DNA of 64,000 bases from Chrysogorgia sp. JL179-B06 (lineage: Eukaryota; Cnidaria; Anthozoa; Scleralcyonacea; Chrysogorgiidae), in NCBI GenBank assembly GCA_035772405.1, contig JAYKKM010000142.1, forward strand, positions 1,426,001-1,490,000. The letters run 5' to 3'. The first letter of the stretch is position 1; every line of letters begins with the position of its first letter. The notes under the pieces are model-generated. The model was given only the letters and a program-made list of their open reading frames with translations, made no database searches and had not been told where the DNA came from. The translations under genes and the position numbers were made by a program. Of this stretch, positions 53,884-64,000 are shown one piece after another.

Positions 53884-53887
53884 AATA
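53790..53887. repeat. (AAT)n-(GAT)n compound microsatellite
   Basis: About nine AAT units then about 21 GAT units. Confidence 0.95.
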
Positions 53888-54033
53888 GCGACAAGTAATA
53901 ATGGCGACAAGTAAGGTGGACATGCTCTCGCACTCGTGCTGAAAATATCTGCTCTGAAAGTAAGCCGAGTTTGGAGCGCCTTGGTCGGTACGAGAAAAGT
54001 AGTTTGACTGAATAACTACTTTCAAAAGTAGTT

Positions 54034-54150
54034 AAAAAGCTCGATAACACACACAATTTGTTTGACTGAATAAGAATTAAAGACAAGTAGGCGACTCACT
54101 CTATACGAAGGATTTGTCTGGAGGATTTGAGTGTGTTATCGAGCTTTTTT
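54034..54150. mobile_element. Very small inverted-repeat element
   Basis: AAAAAGCTCGATAACACAC and its inverse GTGTGTTATCGAGCTTTTT-like copy at 54131-54150 enclose about 75 bp. Confidence 0.5.
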
Positions 54151-54890
54151 TAGTTTGTATTAATTAATGGAGAGCATGAGGAAATGAACAATGCGATACT
54201 AGAGTGCAAGAAGAAAGCTCTAATACTCGTCAATTCTGATGAGGCACCTGTATTGGGGAGAGTGGACGGAAGAATGGATATATGCGTGTAATGGGGAGCT
54301 TTGGGAAGAGATGGGGTACGAACACATGAAGTTATCATGCCAAAATCTACGGGACTAGTCAGCACGGCTGGAGAAGTCGACGGAGAAGTCGATGGGTGAT
54401 GTAGTGGGAAACATTTCGAGTTGAGTGGGAGCAATTAGAAGGGAAAGAAATAGAGAAAATCGGATCGAGTTTCATATAAATCCAGAAATGACGTCACATA
54501 GACTATCGGGAGTAAAATTCGAAATTAAAATCAGCTGTTATTTCTAAAAGAAAATTTATCATAAGAGTTAGGGTCAGTATTAGGTTCAGGGTTAGGGTTA
54601 GACCCAGTGGAAAACAAGGATGACTGGAAACAAGGATGCAAATTGGCTTGAGGAGTTGGAATAGCGCTCCGTCGAGATGACGTCAGTACCGATGTTTGTC
54701 CGCTTTTACCCATAATTCTTGCGGCCATAACAAAAGAAATAGCTCATTTGCAATAATTTGTTAGTCAAATTTGGTTTGTTTGTCCGCTTTTTGAGCTATT
54801 AATAGCAGCCAGACTCTACGCTATTGGCAGTTTCCCGCCGCGTACCGCCCCCTTCAGAGAAAACTTGTCGCTGGAGAAAGCTTAGGCTGT
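54151..54890. other. Gene-free stretch
   Basis: Contains a short GGGTTAGGGTTAGACCC telomere-like tract at about 54588; no gene. Confidence 0.35.
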
Positions 54891-54894
54891 GAAA

Positions 54895-55420
54895 GTTCTT
54901 ATGAAGAAAAGAAACTGGAGTGCACCTGGACCAGATACTCTCTCCTCGCGGATGTGACCTCAGCTTTCGTGGCCATCTCGAAATATACCGAGAGGTATCC
55001 TTTGTGGTGCTCAGAGGGAAAAACGAAGCTCACTCCCAAACCTGGAGAGTTCTCTAGTGAGAATCAACGACCGATTACCTGTCTAAATAACATGTACAAG
55101 TGGTTCACATCCTGTCTGCTAAGACCTATGGATCATCACTAGATGATTATGAATTAATGGAGGACAGCAAAGAGGTGCAACAAAGATCGGCAGTTGTGGA
55201 ACAATGGACAATCTGTTAATTGACCGAATGGTCACATTAGATTGTCATAGAGGTAAACGAAATTTGAGCATAGCGTGGGTGGACGTGAAAAGGCATATGA
55301 TTCCCTAGACCATGGATGGTTAAGAAGATGATGCAGGTGCACAGATTTCCAGTATAGCTGGAACACAAAGATCGTGGTTCTCTTTGTCGTGAAGAGCCGA
55401 GAAACTAACCGCATCACAAC
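54895..55420 (+). pseudogene. Reverse-transcriptase fragment of another LINE
   Basis: RNWSAPGPDT at the start, then TERYPLWCSEGKTKLTPKPG and SSENQRPITCLNNMYKWFTS, followed by a frame-broken WVDVK motif A region. The wording is that of RLE-type LINEs widespread in corals; possibly the same family as the tail at 15.95 kb. At least three frame breaks. Confidence 0.65.
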
Positions 55421-55429
55421 ATTTTAATT

Positions 55430-57430
55430 TTCCTATTGTATATGCAGTACTCTGTATTCATTCATATATTGCACTACTTCTGATGTAAACCAACTTTATG
55501 TTGTTAGAACTCCGTGGGTAAATTTTATTATTGAAGATTAATGATAAAAGATATTTTTCGATAAATGCATAGGCAGTCAAAATCTTGTTTTTGTTTCTTG
55601 TATAATTTGTTTGTGTTGGAAAGTTTGCCACCGTTTATCAGCAATCACACAATCACTATAATTCTTGGTTGGTTTTGATATATATTTACTCACTCACAAT
55701 CACAATAACAATCACAGTATTGATGCTCATGATGTGCCTTCGGCTTCGATCAAATGTCTCTACTCACTCTCTAATTATTGTCTTGCTCTTCGATTATAAT
55801 GAAATTCTAAACTAATCTTAATTAACCCAATTTGTAATGTCAACACCAGTCTCCGACATTTGAAAATGTTTTGCAAGATTGCAAGTGAAAACAATTGTAT
55901 GTATATAACCCAACGTGAAACATCAATTAAGCCCCTACACTCTACAATTAATGGAATACACATTGATTGGTGCATTAATAGTTTCCTAAACTTTCAGCTT
56001 GATAACAATAATTCATTTTATAGTATTCTCTTTACTGTCGGTTTCATCTGAGGATGGGAATTGTCAAAGAAAAATATCCACCAAACCTTAACTTGTATAT
56101 TTTGGTCAGCGGAGAGAAGTTATTATTTGGCAGTGAGCATCCTTGGAAGCAAACGACGGTAACCCCCACTTCCCTCTAAAAATTCTGATATCCAAGGGTG
56201 AAATCTCTAGCACAACACATGAAAACAAATATGCAAATTAAGGGAAAAGGCAGCACAGATTCAAACCAATTAAGTTTGTGCAAAAATCAGTCGTTTTATT
56301 AAGAAGATACCTTAGTTATTACAGCAAAATTGAGTTGATAAGGTTTATAATTGAAGGATTAAAATAATTTTTTTGTTTTGTTATAATTTTAATCTATTTA
56401 CATTCAATGTTAGTTAAAGTGATAAAAATTGTTAAAACTTAATCTAATATGTACAAAACCTTAATTAGAATAAAATTTATTATAACGTTTAGCAGTGGAA
56501 TTTTTAAATGAGATTTTATGGAGTTAGTTAGACAATTGGTGCGAGTTTCCTAAAATTGAACTAAAAAAATTGTCACAGAGCTGAGATGGCTGTTCTGAGA
56601 GTGTATTTAAGCCAGATAATCCAAGACCTTTATTGTACGATGTCTCGTATCCAGTCCTGACAACCTCTGAAGTACAGAAATCGTAATATTTAAATTTTTT
56701 GCCTAAAAAATCTGGAGATTTGATAAAAAATCTGGAGATTTTTGCAAGACATCATGTAAACAAATGTGTTCGTTTGTTAGGGATATTTGTAAGGGGCTTC
56801 GGCTTGGAAATAATGCACTAGTCAATTGAAACCCCGACCCCCAGGATAGGGCGGGGAATTTAAAATTTTTACATGTTAAAGGTATTTTCCCCGCTACCGG
56901 AATATTGGCTGTTATAGTTCCCGCCCTATGGCCCCGGTACTTTAAAATTTCCAATGACTGAAGCAAATTGTGAAGGTTACAAGGAGTCAATTGTTATTTG
57001 CAGTTTAAGGAATTTATTGTATACAATAGTAAACAATGTTGTTTCAACTTTGCTATGTAGATGTTGGATCAACGGCAATTCAACAACATGTGAAGAAAAT
57101 GTTTTTGACTTTGTTCTTCGTTAGCGAGTATTTTTTGTCACTATTATCAAATAATTAATTCACAGGCAATGAAGACGTGCCCAAAACTTTATCTTCACAT
57201 AATCCCCGACAGTTCACTGAGAAAGTGTTGTGAAAATAAAGCTCCAAAACCTAATTAACCATGTTAAAAATATCATTAGATACACAATGATTTATTATGG
57301 GAAAAAATGAAAACATTTCTTCCTAACAAAATTAGCTGAGGTGGCAAAAGTGTCTGTGGAAAAATACAACTCTGTTTGTATTTCACAATGATTTTTCATC
57401 GATATATATTGCAAAATACCGCCGAATTAA
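55430..57430. other. Gene-free 2-kb stretch
   Basis: AT-rich with no recognisable gene; a small direct repeat (AAAAAATCTGGAGATTT) at about 56704-56741. Confidence 0.4.
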
Positions 57431-57436
57431 TATTCT

Positions 57437-57541
57437 TTTATATGCATATTAATTGGCCTTTATGAATTCGTTTTCATGTACGAAATTTAAAATAATTCTT
57501 ACTCTAAAACGAATTTAGAAAGGCCAATTTATATGCATACA
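57437..57541. repeat. Short palindromic repeat
   Basis: TATGCATATTAATTGGCCTT is matched inverted by AAGGCCAATTTATATGCATA. Confidence 0.6.
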
Positions 57542-58486
57542 AAAATGTTTTAATTGGCGGCCATATTTGAATAAGGTCTATGCAGATGATGGCATGCATG
57601 GGTAAGTAAACGTTTTACTCACCTCGTATATACACACGTTGAGCAACATCAAATCGACATCAAATCAACGTTGCATGTTTAATGACGTCCTTGGACGTCA
57701 TATATTAAAGGGCAACGTTGATTCAATTTGCGTTTCTAAAATGTTTTTGCGCCATTTCATTTAACGACGTTTCAACGTTGTAAAGTATAGTAAGTCCTAC
57801 GGGAATTTATAATTTGTTTGGTAAATTATATCCTGCTTCATCCGATTAACACGTCACGTTTCCTGAACAATTAAACTTTTTCCATAGACACTACATGATA
57901 CTATTAATTTGACGATTTATTTTCTCGTTATTTCTTTTTGCTATTTCGGGAATTTTATTGATTCAAACTGATTTGACTAGACTAACAATTTTAAACAATT
58001 CTTTAACAATTAACTGACAAAACACTATTGTAAGCTATGCACCCAATAATTGAAATTCTTTCCATACACATTGGCGGCGAGATTAAAACTAAAATTTAAA
58101 GTTGGAGGCTATATGTAAAACCAGGACCATGTCAAACTGGGTGACTTATATTATTATTAATATAATGTTAGTAAATTATATTAACTATGGTTTGTTATGA
58201 TCGTGGCGAGTGATTTTCCGGGCGGAAAGCGTAAACGTAGAATAAATGAAGCTCGAAATGAAGAGCCCAGCTCAAAACTTTCAAATGAAGAGCCATAAAC
58301 ATAAGACTAAACAATATAAATCGACGTTTCGTTAATAAAGGCTGGTTCACATATAATCGCCCTGATCGCCCGAATCGCGTCAAAAAATGTGCTAGCGATC
58401 GAGACGATTCGAGCGCTTCGCTGTTCACATATGATCGACGGCCATTCCTGGACCCGAGATGTATATTCGCTCCATATTGACACAAA

Positions 58487-58680
58487 ATGGCGGCAGAAAA
58501 TCGAAGAGAACAGCGGATTGCTTGTTATTTACTGCTTTTGATAACATTACGACGCAGGAGAACAAGGGCTGTTGAACCTAAACGTTTACGTAGGTTCTGG
58601 GTGAGACATATTTTCCAAAAGAGAGAGGAGTTAGGTGCCTTTCATACGCTGGCGCGAGAACTTCAGCTTCACGATCGTGG
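58487..58680 (+). pseudogene. N-terminal remnant of a Harbinger transposase
   Basis: RRFWVRHIFQKREELGAFHT followed by an ELQLHDRGFF segment matches the start of HARBI1-type transposases. It then runs into GATCGCCCCGAT palindromes (58690-58765); the catalytic DDE part is missing. Confidence 0.65.
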
Positions 58681-58809
58681 CTTTTTCTCGATCGCACCGA
58701 TCGCCCCGATAGAGCAGTGTTCTATCGGGGCGATCGGTGGCGATCGCGATCGCCCCGATAGTCTGGATCGTCCCACAACTTGAAACGTGTGTTCACATAT
58801 AATCGCACG

Positions 58810-59358
58810 CAGTGGCGTACCGTGACCATTTTGGATGGGGGGGGGTGTATCGTCTTAGTTTTACCGACGAACACGTGGGCGCCGAGGCGGATTTAAAGTT
58901 GGGGGGGGGGGCTGAAGTCGACAAGTAGGTAATCAGTGACCGCATTTTTAGGGGGGTGCGGGGGTCCTTCCCCGGAAAATTTTGAAATCTAGAAGCTCTG
59001 AAAGACAATTTGCATCAATTTGAGCAAACTTTTTCATCTAATTCTGTGCCTGCTGCCTACTAGGTTGGAAAGGGAGGTTTGTAAGCTCAGGAATATTAAT
59101 TTTACATTAACCCATGCAATTAAATCGAATTTTATACAACCGACAAAGTTTAAACAGTCGATTAAGTCAATTTTACCAACGATCTAATATGACGAACAGT
59201 TTACCGACAGCCTTAACTATTACAATGTTTTCCCAACTTCCGGTCTGACCAATCGGTTTTACCGACGATGCCAGGCTTTACCGACCGACTCCGCGTTTTA
59301 CCGACCAATTCAATGAAAAGTGGGGGGGTGTCACACCCCCCCGCACGGTACGCCCCTG
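58810..59358. mobile_element. hAT-like MITE nested in the Harbinger element
   Basis: Termini CAGTGGCGTACCGTG/CACGGTACGCCCCTG with flanking ATCGCACG and ATCGCCCG (8 bp, one mismatch). The interior has G/C runs and repeated TTTACCGAC motifs. Confidence 0.75.
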
Positions 59359-60999
59359 ATCGCCCGCGCACTATTTCAAGCGATTATATGTGAACCAGCC
59401 TTTAACACTAGTAACATTACAAATGGGTAACCACAAAAATATTTCTTGCTCTAGCCACTAAGAGTATATGATTAGAAATCCCTTCAGCAAATAGCCCGAA
59501 ATCGAAATAGACCATCTGGAGAACAACTTCAAAGTTCAACAGAGCGAATTTTTAATGAAAATATCATTGTTTGGAAGCATCTTTACTCCAACATAGTCGC
59601 GTTACTTGGCGTGATGAAATGCGAAGCTCGGGCGGTTTGCACGCAGGCTAGTTTAACCAAGCCACATTCGCAGTGATTCGCGGGCCGGCTGTCTATTTTT
59701 CTCGATTTCAATGAGTTTCTCAATGGTGATTTCACTCGATCCTAGCTCAAATACGTCGTGTGGACGTGGTGTATACGGTCCCCGACTCCCCATATTTACA
59801 AAACACAATAAACTGACGGATATCACAGCTGTCGACCTGTCACGAAAATCTTTATATTGGCGGCATAAAATCAGACGCAGCACGCGTATTGCATTTATGT
59901 TGACCAGAAATTTCAAAATGTCATACAGCCAAAAAATGGACTTCGTTTATAATATGTAGTTTATAATGCTAGGCGACGCGTTTAGGACTATTTATGATAA
60001 ATACGAACGGCTCGCAAGCCTGCACTGCAGGCGTCTTTTGGAGAAGTTGGAATGTTGGATAGTCCGTACGCGACGCCAAGCAAAGAAGCCAGGAGCAAAA
60101 TAAACTTTGCTGTGACATGCGACTCGACCTCTGAGTACGTACGAGGTTGGCACAGTTTAAACAATGATATTTTCATTAAAAATTCGCTCTGTTGAACTTG
60201 GAAGTTGTTCTCCAGATCGGCCTTGTGCAAATGGTCTATTTCGATTTCGAATTTTCGGGCTATTTGCTCAAGGGATTTCTAATCATATACTCTTTGAGCC
60301 TGAAATATTTCTGTGGTTACCCATTTGTAATGTTACTAGTGTTAATTAACGAAACGTCGATTTATATTGTTTAGTCTTATGTTTATGGCTCTTCATTTAA
60401 AAGTTTTGAGTTGGACCTTCATTTATTCTACGTTTACGCTTTCCGCCCGGAAAATCACTCGCCACGATCATAATAAACCATAGTTAATATAATTTACTGA
60501 TATATTGACCATATAACTAAGTTTCTTATTACAACCCAGTACAATAAAATATCACCCGCCGCCCAGTTTGTCATGGGTCCTGGTTTTACATATAGCCGTA
60601 TTTATGTATATATGATAGAAAACATTGTTCATTTATTTGCAAAAGCAAGCAAGTCAGTGTCAGTGTCTCGTTCAAACTAAACAGCCTTTGCCCTGTAGTG
60701 CATATATCTTATCGCAGACCAACAGATTTCCTGAATGAAGAATGGTATGCCTTGACTCATCAATTAAATTTTCTCTTAGATCGCCATAAAGACAGCGCAT
60801 GCATTGTAGTATTATATATAAAAGTACGTATTTTACGGATATACCTATCCAATTCCGATGACACTGTACGAGTGTACGTTCTGTATCCGCCATGAACGAA
60901 GAACCACTGCATCTGATAAGATGAAGTACATTTCGAATTCGCTTTCCGATTGCGTTATTCGATTTCGAATTATGTTACAGTTATGTTATTCGATTTCGA

Positions 61000-61341
61000 A
61001 TTATATATAGTTCTGAGCAAGTGGATTGGCTGCAACCCTCGCGACCGCCAATTTAGAACAACCAATCATAGAAGGCGTTCCGAGCGCTGCGAGTCTACTG
61101 TATCTTTTAGTGTAGCCGTAGGTCTTCGGCGATCGGCGTGTGCGATTGTAAGCATCGTGAGATCAAGATACTGCCAGCCACATCAAATATTTTCAGTGAA
61201 GAACACTCGAGGAAAGGTAACCAGATGAATATTAAAAATATGACAATGGCGCATACCCAAGTTGCCATTTCGCGACATTGCCAAATAAACAGAGCCCTTT
61301 TTAAGACTCGTGCTCTCCCCCCAAGGGGGAGGCCCGAGTAA
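61000..61341 (+). promoter_or_regulatory. Promoter-like block, first copy
   Basis: CCAAT-type boxes on both strands (GATTGGCTG, AACCAATCATAG) precede a 240-bp segment (from 61101) that holds a possible splice donor (GGAAAGGTAACC) and ends with AGACTCGTGCTCTCCCCCC and a C/G hairpin. The segment is repeated at 61727-62001. No coding exon recognised. Confidence 0.4.
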
Positions 61342-61343
61342 TA

Positions 61344-61735
61344 AAAATAAACAGAGCCCTTTTTAAGACTCGTGCTCTCCCCCTCAGGGGGGAGGCCCGA
61401 GTAATAAACAATGCAGGCAACAAAGCTTATAAAACGTATTACAGTTACCTCAGAACAGTTAACATATTTTCACACAGTATTCATATGTTGAGTTTTATAA
61501 ACAATAAACAATGCAGGCAACAGAGCTTATAAAACATATTACAGTTACCTCAGAACAGTTAACATATTTTAACACAGCATTCATACGTTGAGTTTCATAT
61601 TAAATTGTTAAACATAGGTTTAATCGAGTACACATCAGCGTACAGGTACGGCATTTTCAGTGTACGGTTTATATCGAGATCGCAGACAGAGACCACCAAG
61701 GCACCAACCGTGTCGAAATCGCTCGTTATCTTTTA
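61344..61735. repeat. Copy of the 50-kb repeat cluster plus partial hairpin unit
   Basis: 61344-61404 repeats the AAACAGAGCCCTTTTTAAGA hairpin unit; 61405-61735 matches 50.23-50.82 kb in direct orientation. Confidence 0.7.
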
Positions 61736-62001
61736 GTGTAGCCGTAGGTCTTCGGCGATCGGCGTGTGCGATTGTAAGCATCGTGAGATCAAGATACTGC
61801 CAGCCCCATCAAATATTTTCAGTGATGAACACTCGAGGAAAGGTAACCAGATGAATATTAAAAATATGAGTGGTTCAGATCGATCTCGTACCCAGACCCA
61901 AGTGGGATGATGCAAGAATTGCCATTTCGAGACATTGCCAAATAAACAGAGCCCTTTTTAAGACTCGTGCTCTCCCCCCAGGGGGGGAGGCCCGAGTAAT
62001 A
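61727..62001 (+). repeat. Second copy of the promoter-like block
   Basis: Shares GTAGCCGTAGGTCTTCGGCG through the C/G hairpin with 61101-61341, with an extra segment around 61870-61915. Confidence 0.75.
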
Positions 62002-62009
62002 ACTGATGT

Positions 62010-62780
62010 TAGCCAAAATCCAACATTTTTAGTTGGTGTAAAAAAATACCCTGGGTAATTTTCTAATTGCATGAGAATGACATGAGAATGAAAATTGCAG
62101 AGTCACTAGATTCAAATTTTATTACATTCTATCTATATTATTGAACAATAAATCAAAACTTGTAATGTCGCCAAACAAAAGAAAAAACCGCTCATGTCAA
62201 CGATCTACGTAGCCTTTACAATTCATCATGGTGTTCGTCAGCTTCGCTACTACAAAGATCTGTATAAGAAATAAAAATAATATCAACTGCGAGTAACGCG
62301 AAATTCACCACCTTTCCTGAGTTAATTTAGAGCACGTGACAAACGACTGTTGGTCGTCTGTCATAAAGACTAGCCTAATCGCATGTTTACAGTGTCGAGA
62401 GTTTTACGGGGAAATGCTGCCGTAATAATCCGTAATAATCCCCAGACGCGCCGAGCACACCTTCCTCGCCAAACACAAGTGTGATTTTTCAATAATTCTT
62501 CGAGAAACATTGCAATCAATTTTACGTATTTCGAAATTTTACTGCGAAGTCAAAAAGCTGTTGTTTGTCAGTATTGCAAAAAATTAAAGTGCTTAACTAC
62601 GTATAAACCAAATTATTTCAGGCAAATAGTTAAACAGTGAAATATTTCTTTGACTGGTGACGTCATCCCAGGAATTTGGCTTTCTTTATAGCGTTAAAGT
62701 ATTTATCATATAAATACTGAGATTTATTCATAAAAATGGCAGTGCGTAATAATCGTTCTGATTTTAGCCACAGCAAATCA
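62010..62780. other. Gene-free stretch
   Basis: No gene recognised. Confidence 0.35.
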
Positions 62781-62785
62781 GCGAC

Positions 62786-62870
62786 GTGAACGATGAAATT
62801 TCACTATAGTGAAAAAATCATCGTTCGTGGCGTCTGACTGGACGAACGATGTTTTTTCACTAGTGATAAG
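62786..62870. repeat. Palindromic region upstream of the recombinase remnant
   Basis: GAACGATGAAATTTCACTAT pairs with ATAGTGAAAAAATCATCGTTC-like sequence, followed by another ACGAACGATG/TTTTTTCACTAGTG half. Likely part of the mobile element carrying the recombinase. Confidence 0.5.
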
Positions 62871-62929
62871 TGATCGTACGGGAAACGACGTCATTTTTGG
62901 CGCGAAAACTAGTTTCCACTAGTTTCAAA

Positions 62930-63967
62930 ATGTCTGAAAGATTTGTGAACGCGGGTTCGGTTGATAATTTTATTGCCGAACATGAAAACAAAGCCACTTC
63001 ACAAAAAACACAACGAGATGTAAAACTACTCCAAACGTTTTTGGAAACCAAGAATGAACTACGAAAAGTTGAAGATATTCCGACCGTGTAACTGAATGAG
63101 TACGTGTCTGAGTTTATCATTTCGGTCAGAACCAAAGACAGGAAAGAATACTATAAGGAGCCATCTTCGCTCCGAAATTTATTAGCAAGTTTCGAGCGAC
63201 ATCTTAAGAAGAAAAAAACTACTCTGCAAGTATTATCAATGACTTAGCATTTGAGAAGACAAGAAAAACTCTTCAGTCTGAGCAAAAATAATTAAAGGAA
63301 ATAAACCTAACGCTTCGGTGGCTGGCTTTAACTAGTTCGGACCGAGGTTTTTTTCATACAGCGTATTTAGTTACACGAAATCCTGAGTCGCTTTTAAACA
63401 CACTGGTTGAATAACACAATACATTTTGGACTCGGAGGCTGCAAAGAGCATAGAGATATGTGCTGGGGAGATGTTAAGTTGAAGCAAACAGCAGACAGCG
63501 AGGAATTTTAGAGTTTAATGAAAGACAAACCAAAATAAGAACCGGTTCAGACTGCCGTGATATCAGGGCAATGCAGCCTAAAATGTTTGCTACTGATGGG
63601 TCAGAAAGAGACCCTGTCGTGGTCTACAAACTCTACGCCCGGAAGAGACCTGAGAAAATGAATGAAGACGACTCTCCTTTTTATTTAGATGTCAACAACA
63701 ACTTATATAAAGGCAGAGTCGCTTCAACCACTTCAGAGTTGTTCAAGGTTGGTCCTTGGTGTTGGAATAAACAAACTGAACAGTCTCATGAAAACTATGG
63801 CTCAAAAAGCAGGAATTAACAACGAACGTCTGCGAAATCACAGCGGTAGAAAAACAATGATTCAAACACTTAGCGAAAATAATATTCCACCGACACATAT
63901 CGCTCAACTGTCAGGACACAAGAATCTAAAGAGCATTGAAAACTACAGCAAAGTGTCAACTAAATAG
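62930..63967 (+). pseudogene. Crypton-like tyrosine recombinase, degenerate
   Basis: ATG 62930 starts SERFVNAGSVDNFIAEHENK; after an in-frame stop (63089) the homology continues (LNEYVSEFIISVRTKDRKEY), later KMFATDGSERDPVVVYKLYA, and finally the catalytic part RLRNHSGRKTMIQTL (HxxR), LSGHKN and IENYSKVS with the nucleophile-type Y. At least four frame breaks or stops and a damaged middle make it a pseudogene. The family (DUF3504/KCTD1-like Crypton recombinases) is very common in cnidarian genomes. Confidence 0.75.
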
Positions 63968-64000
63968 GAAATGCAAATGTCCAAACTTCTCAGCGGCGTT

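Larger units (their letters stand above)
58348..59402. mobile_element. PIF/Harbinger-like non-autonomous element
   Basis: AAGGCTGGTTCACATATAAT and its inverse (59378-59400) are typical Harbinger-type termini. TAA flanks both sides, and the uninterrupted opposite foldback arm shows the empty site. A transposase remnant lies inside at 58487. Confidence 0.8.
58106..60598. mobile_element. 2.5-kb foldback element with two nested transposons
   Basis: GGCTATATGTAAAACCAGGA at 58106 is matched inverted at 60598, with arms of about 430 bp. The left arm is split by a Harbinger-like element. The centre (59600-60160) contains a minus-strand 87-codon frame with a plausible MGSRGPYTPRPHDVFELG start but no recognised domain. 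Confidence 0.7.

Noticed and set aside
53668..54086. Poly-Ile, poly-Ser, poly-His and poly-Met frames
   Set aside because: Translations of the AAT/GAT microsatellite.
61101..62001. Pair of LTRs
   Set aside because: The two copies do not begin TG and end CA, show no primer-binding site, and enclose only other repeats.

Overview
The window looks like invertebrate metazoan nuclear DNA, most probably cnidarian. The reasons are one canonical eukaryotic tRNA gene, GT-AG introns, CCCTAA (telomere-type) blocks, and a mix of mobile elements typical of such genomes: a Polinton, a Helentron, L2/CR1-like and restriction-endonuclease-type LINEs, hAT and Harbinger derivatives, and a Crypton-like tyrosine recombinase. 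The phylum is an inference. I find no confident full-length host protein gene; almost everything recognisable is mobile DNA.

Region 1 (1-9.8 kb). After a tRNA-Arg(CCU) gene on the minus strand comes an 8.37-kb DNA transposon (1426-9796). Its termini are perfect inverted copies starting TACGGTGGCCC, flanked by the 6-bp duplication CAGTAT. Each terminal repeat is mostly a tandem array of a 20-bp unit. It holds two convergent genes: an intact integrase-fold (DDE) transposase, and a four-exon gene whose exons join in phase to encode a 615-residue zinc-ribbon/HECT-like ubiquitin-ligase protein. By TSD length, TAC terminus and integrase core it best fits the IS3EU superfamily as I remember it. The HECT passenger gene is the striking part.

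Region 2 (9.8-20.5 kb). This is decayed repeat DNA: small MITEs, tRNA-derived hairpin repeats, minisatellites, fragments of three LINE types on the minus strand, and a broken Helentron on the plus strand (FDSHARD-type protease-like domain, PIF1 helicase, start of an endonuclease).

Region 3 (20.5-38.5 kb). A complete-looking 16.8-kb Polinton/Maverick (adintovirus-like) provirus lies at 20522-37336 with the 6-bp duplication GAGACA. It sits in a 1.1-kb inverted-repeat element that itself interrupts the Helentron endonuclease. Gene layout: protein-primed PolB rightward; a leftward block (zinc finger, zinc-ribbon protein, coiled-coil/membrane proteins, Bro-N/VRR-NUC/C2H2 fusion, membrane protein, fibre-like protein, 547-aa membrane-anchored protein); then a rightward block (penton-like minor capsid, chromodomain integrase, unknown, hydrophobic protein, double-jelly-roll major capsid, A32-like packaging ATPase, two small proteins). 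At least five genes carry one frame break each. No adenain-like protease was found. Many start codons are preceded within a few bases by a common motif close to AAAACATRTNGTATAATATA, which I read as a shared promoter.

Region 4 (38.5-64 kb). The Helentron endonuclease resumes, followed by an L2-like fragment, some unrecognised open frames (one with a PC4-like look), two large foldback elements with hAT/Harbinger elements nested inside them, an RLE-LINE reverse transcriptase ending in a 0.95-kb 18-bp minisatellite, duplicated promoter-like repeats, and a degenerate Crypton-like tyrosine recombinase at the right edge.
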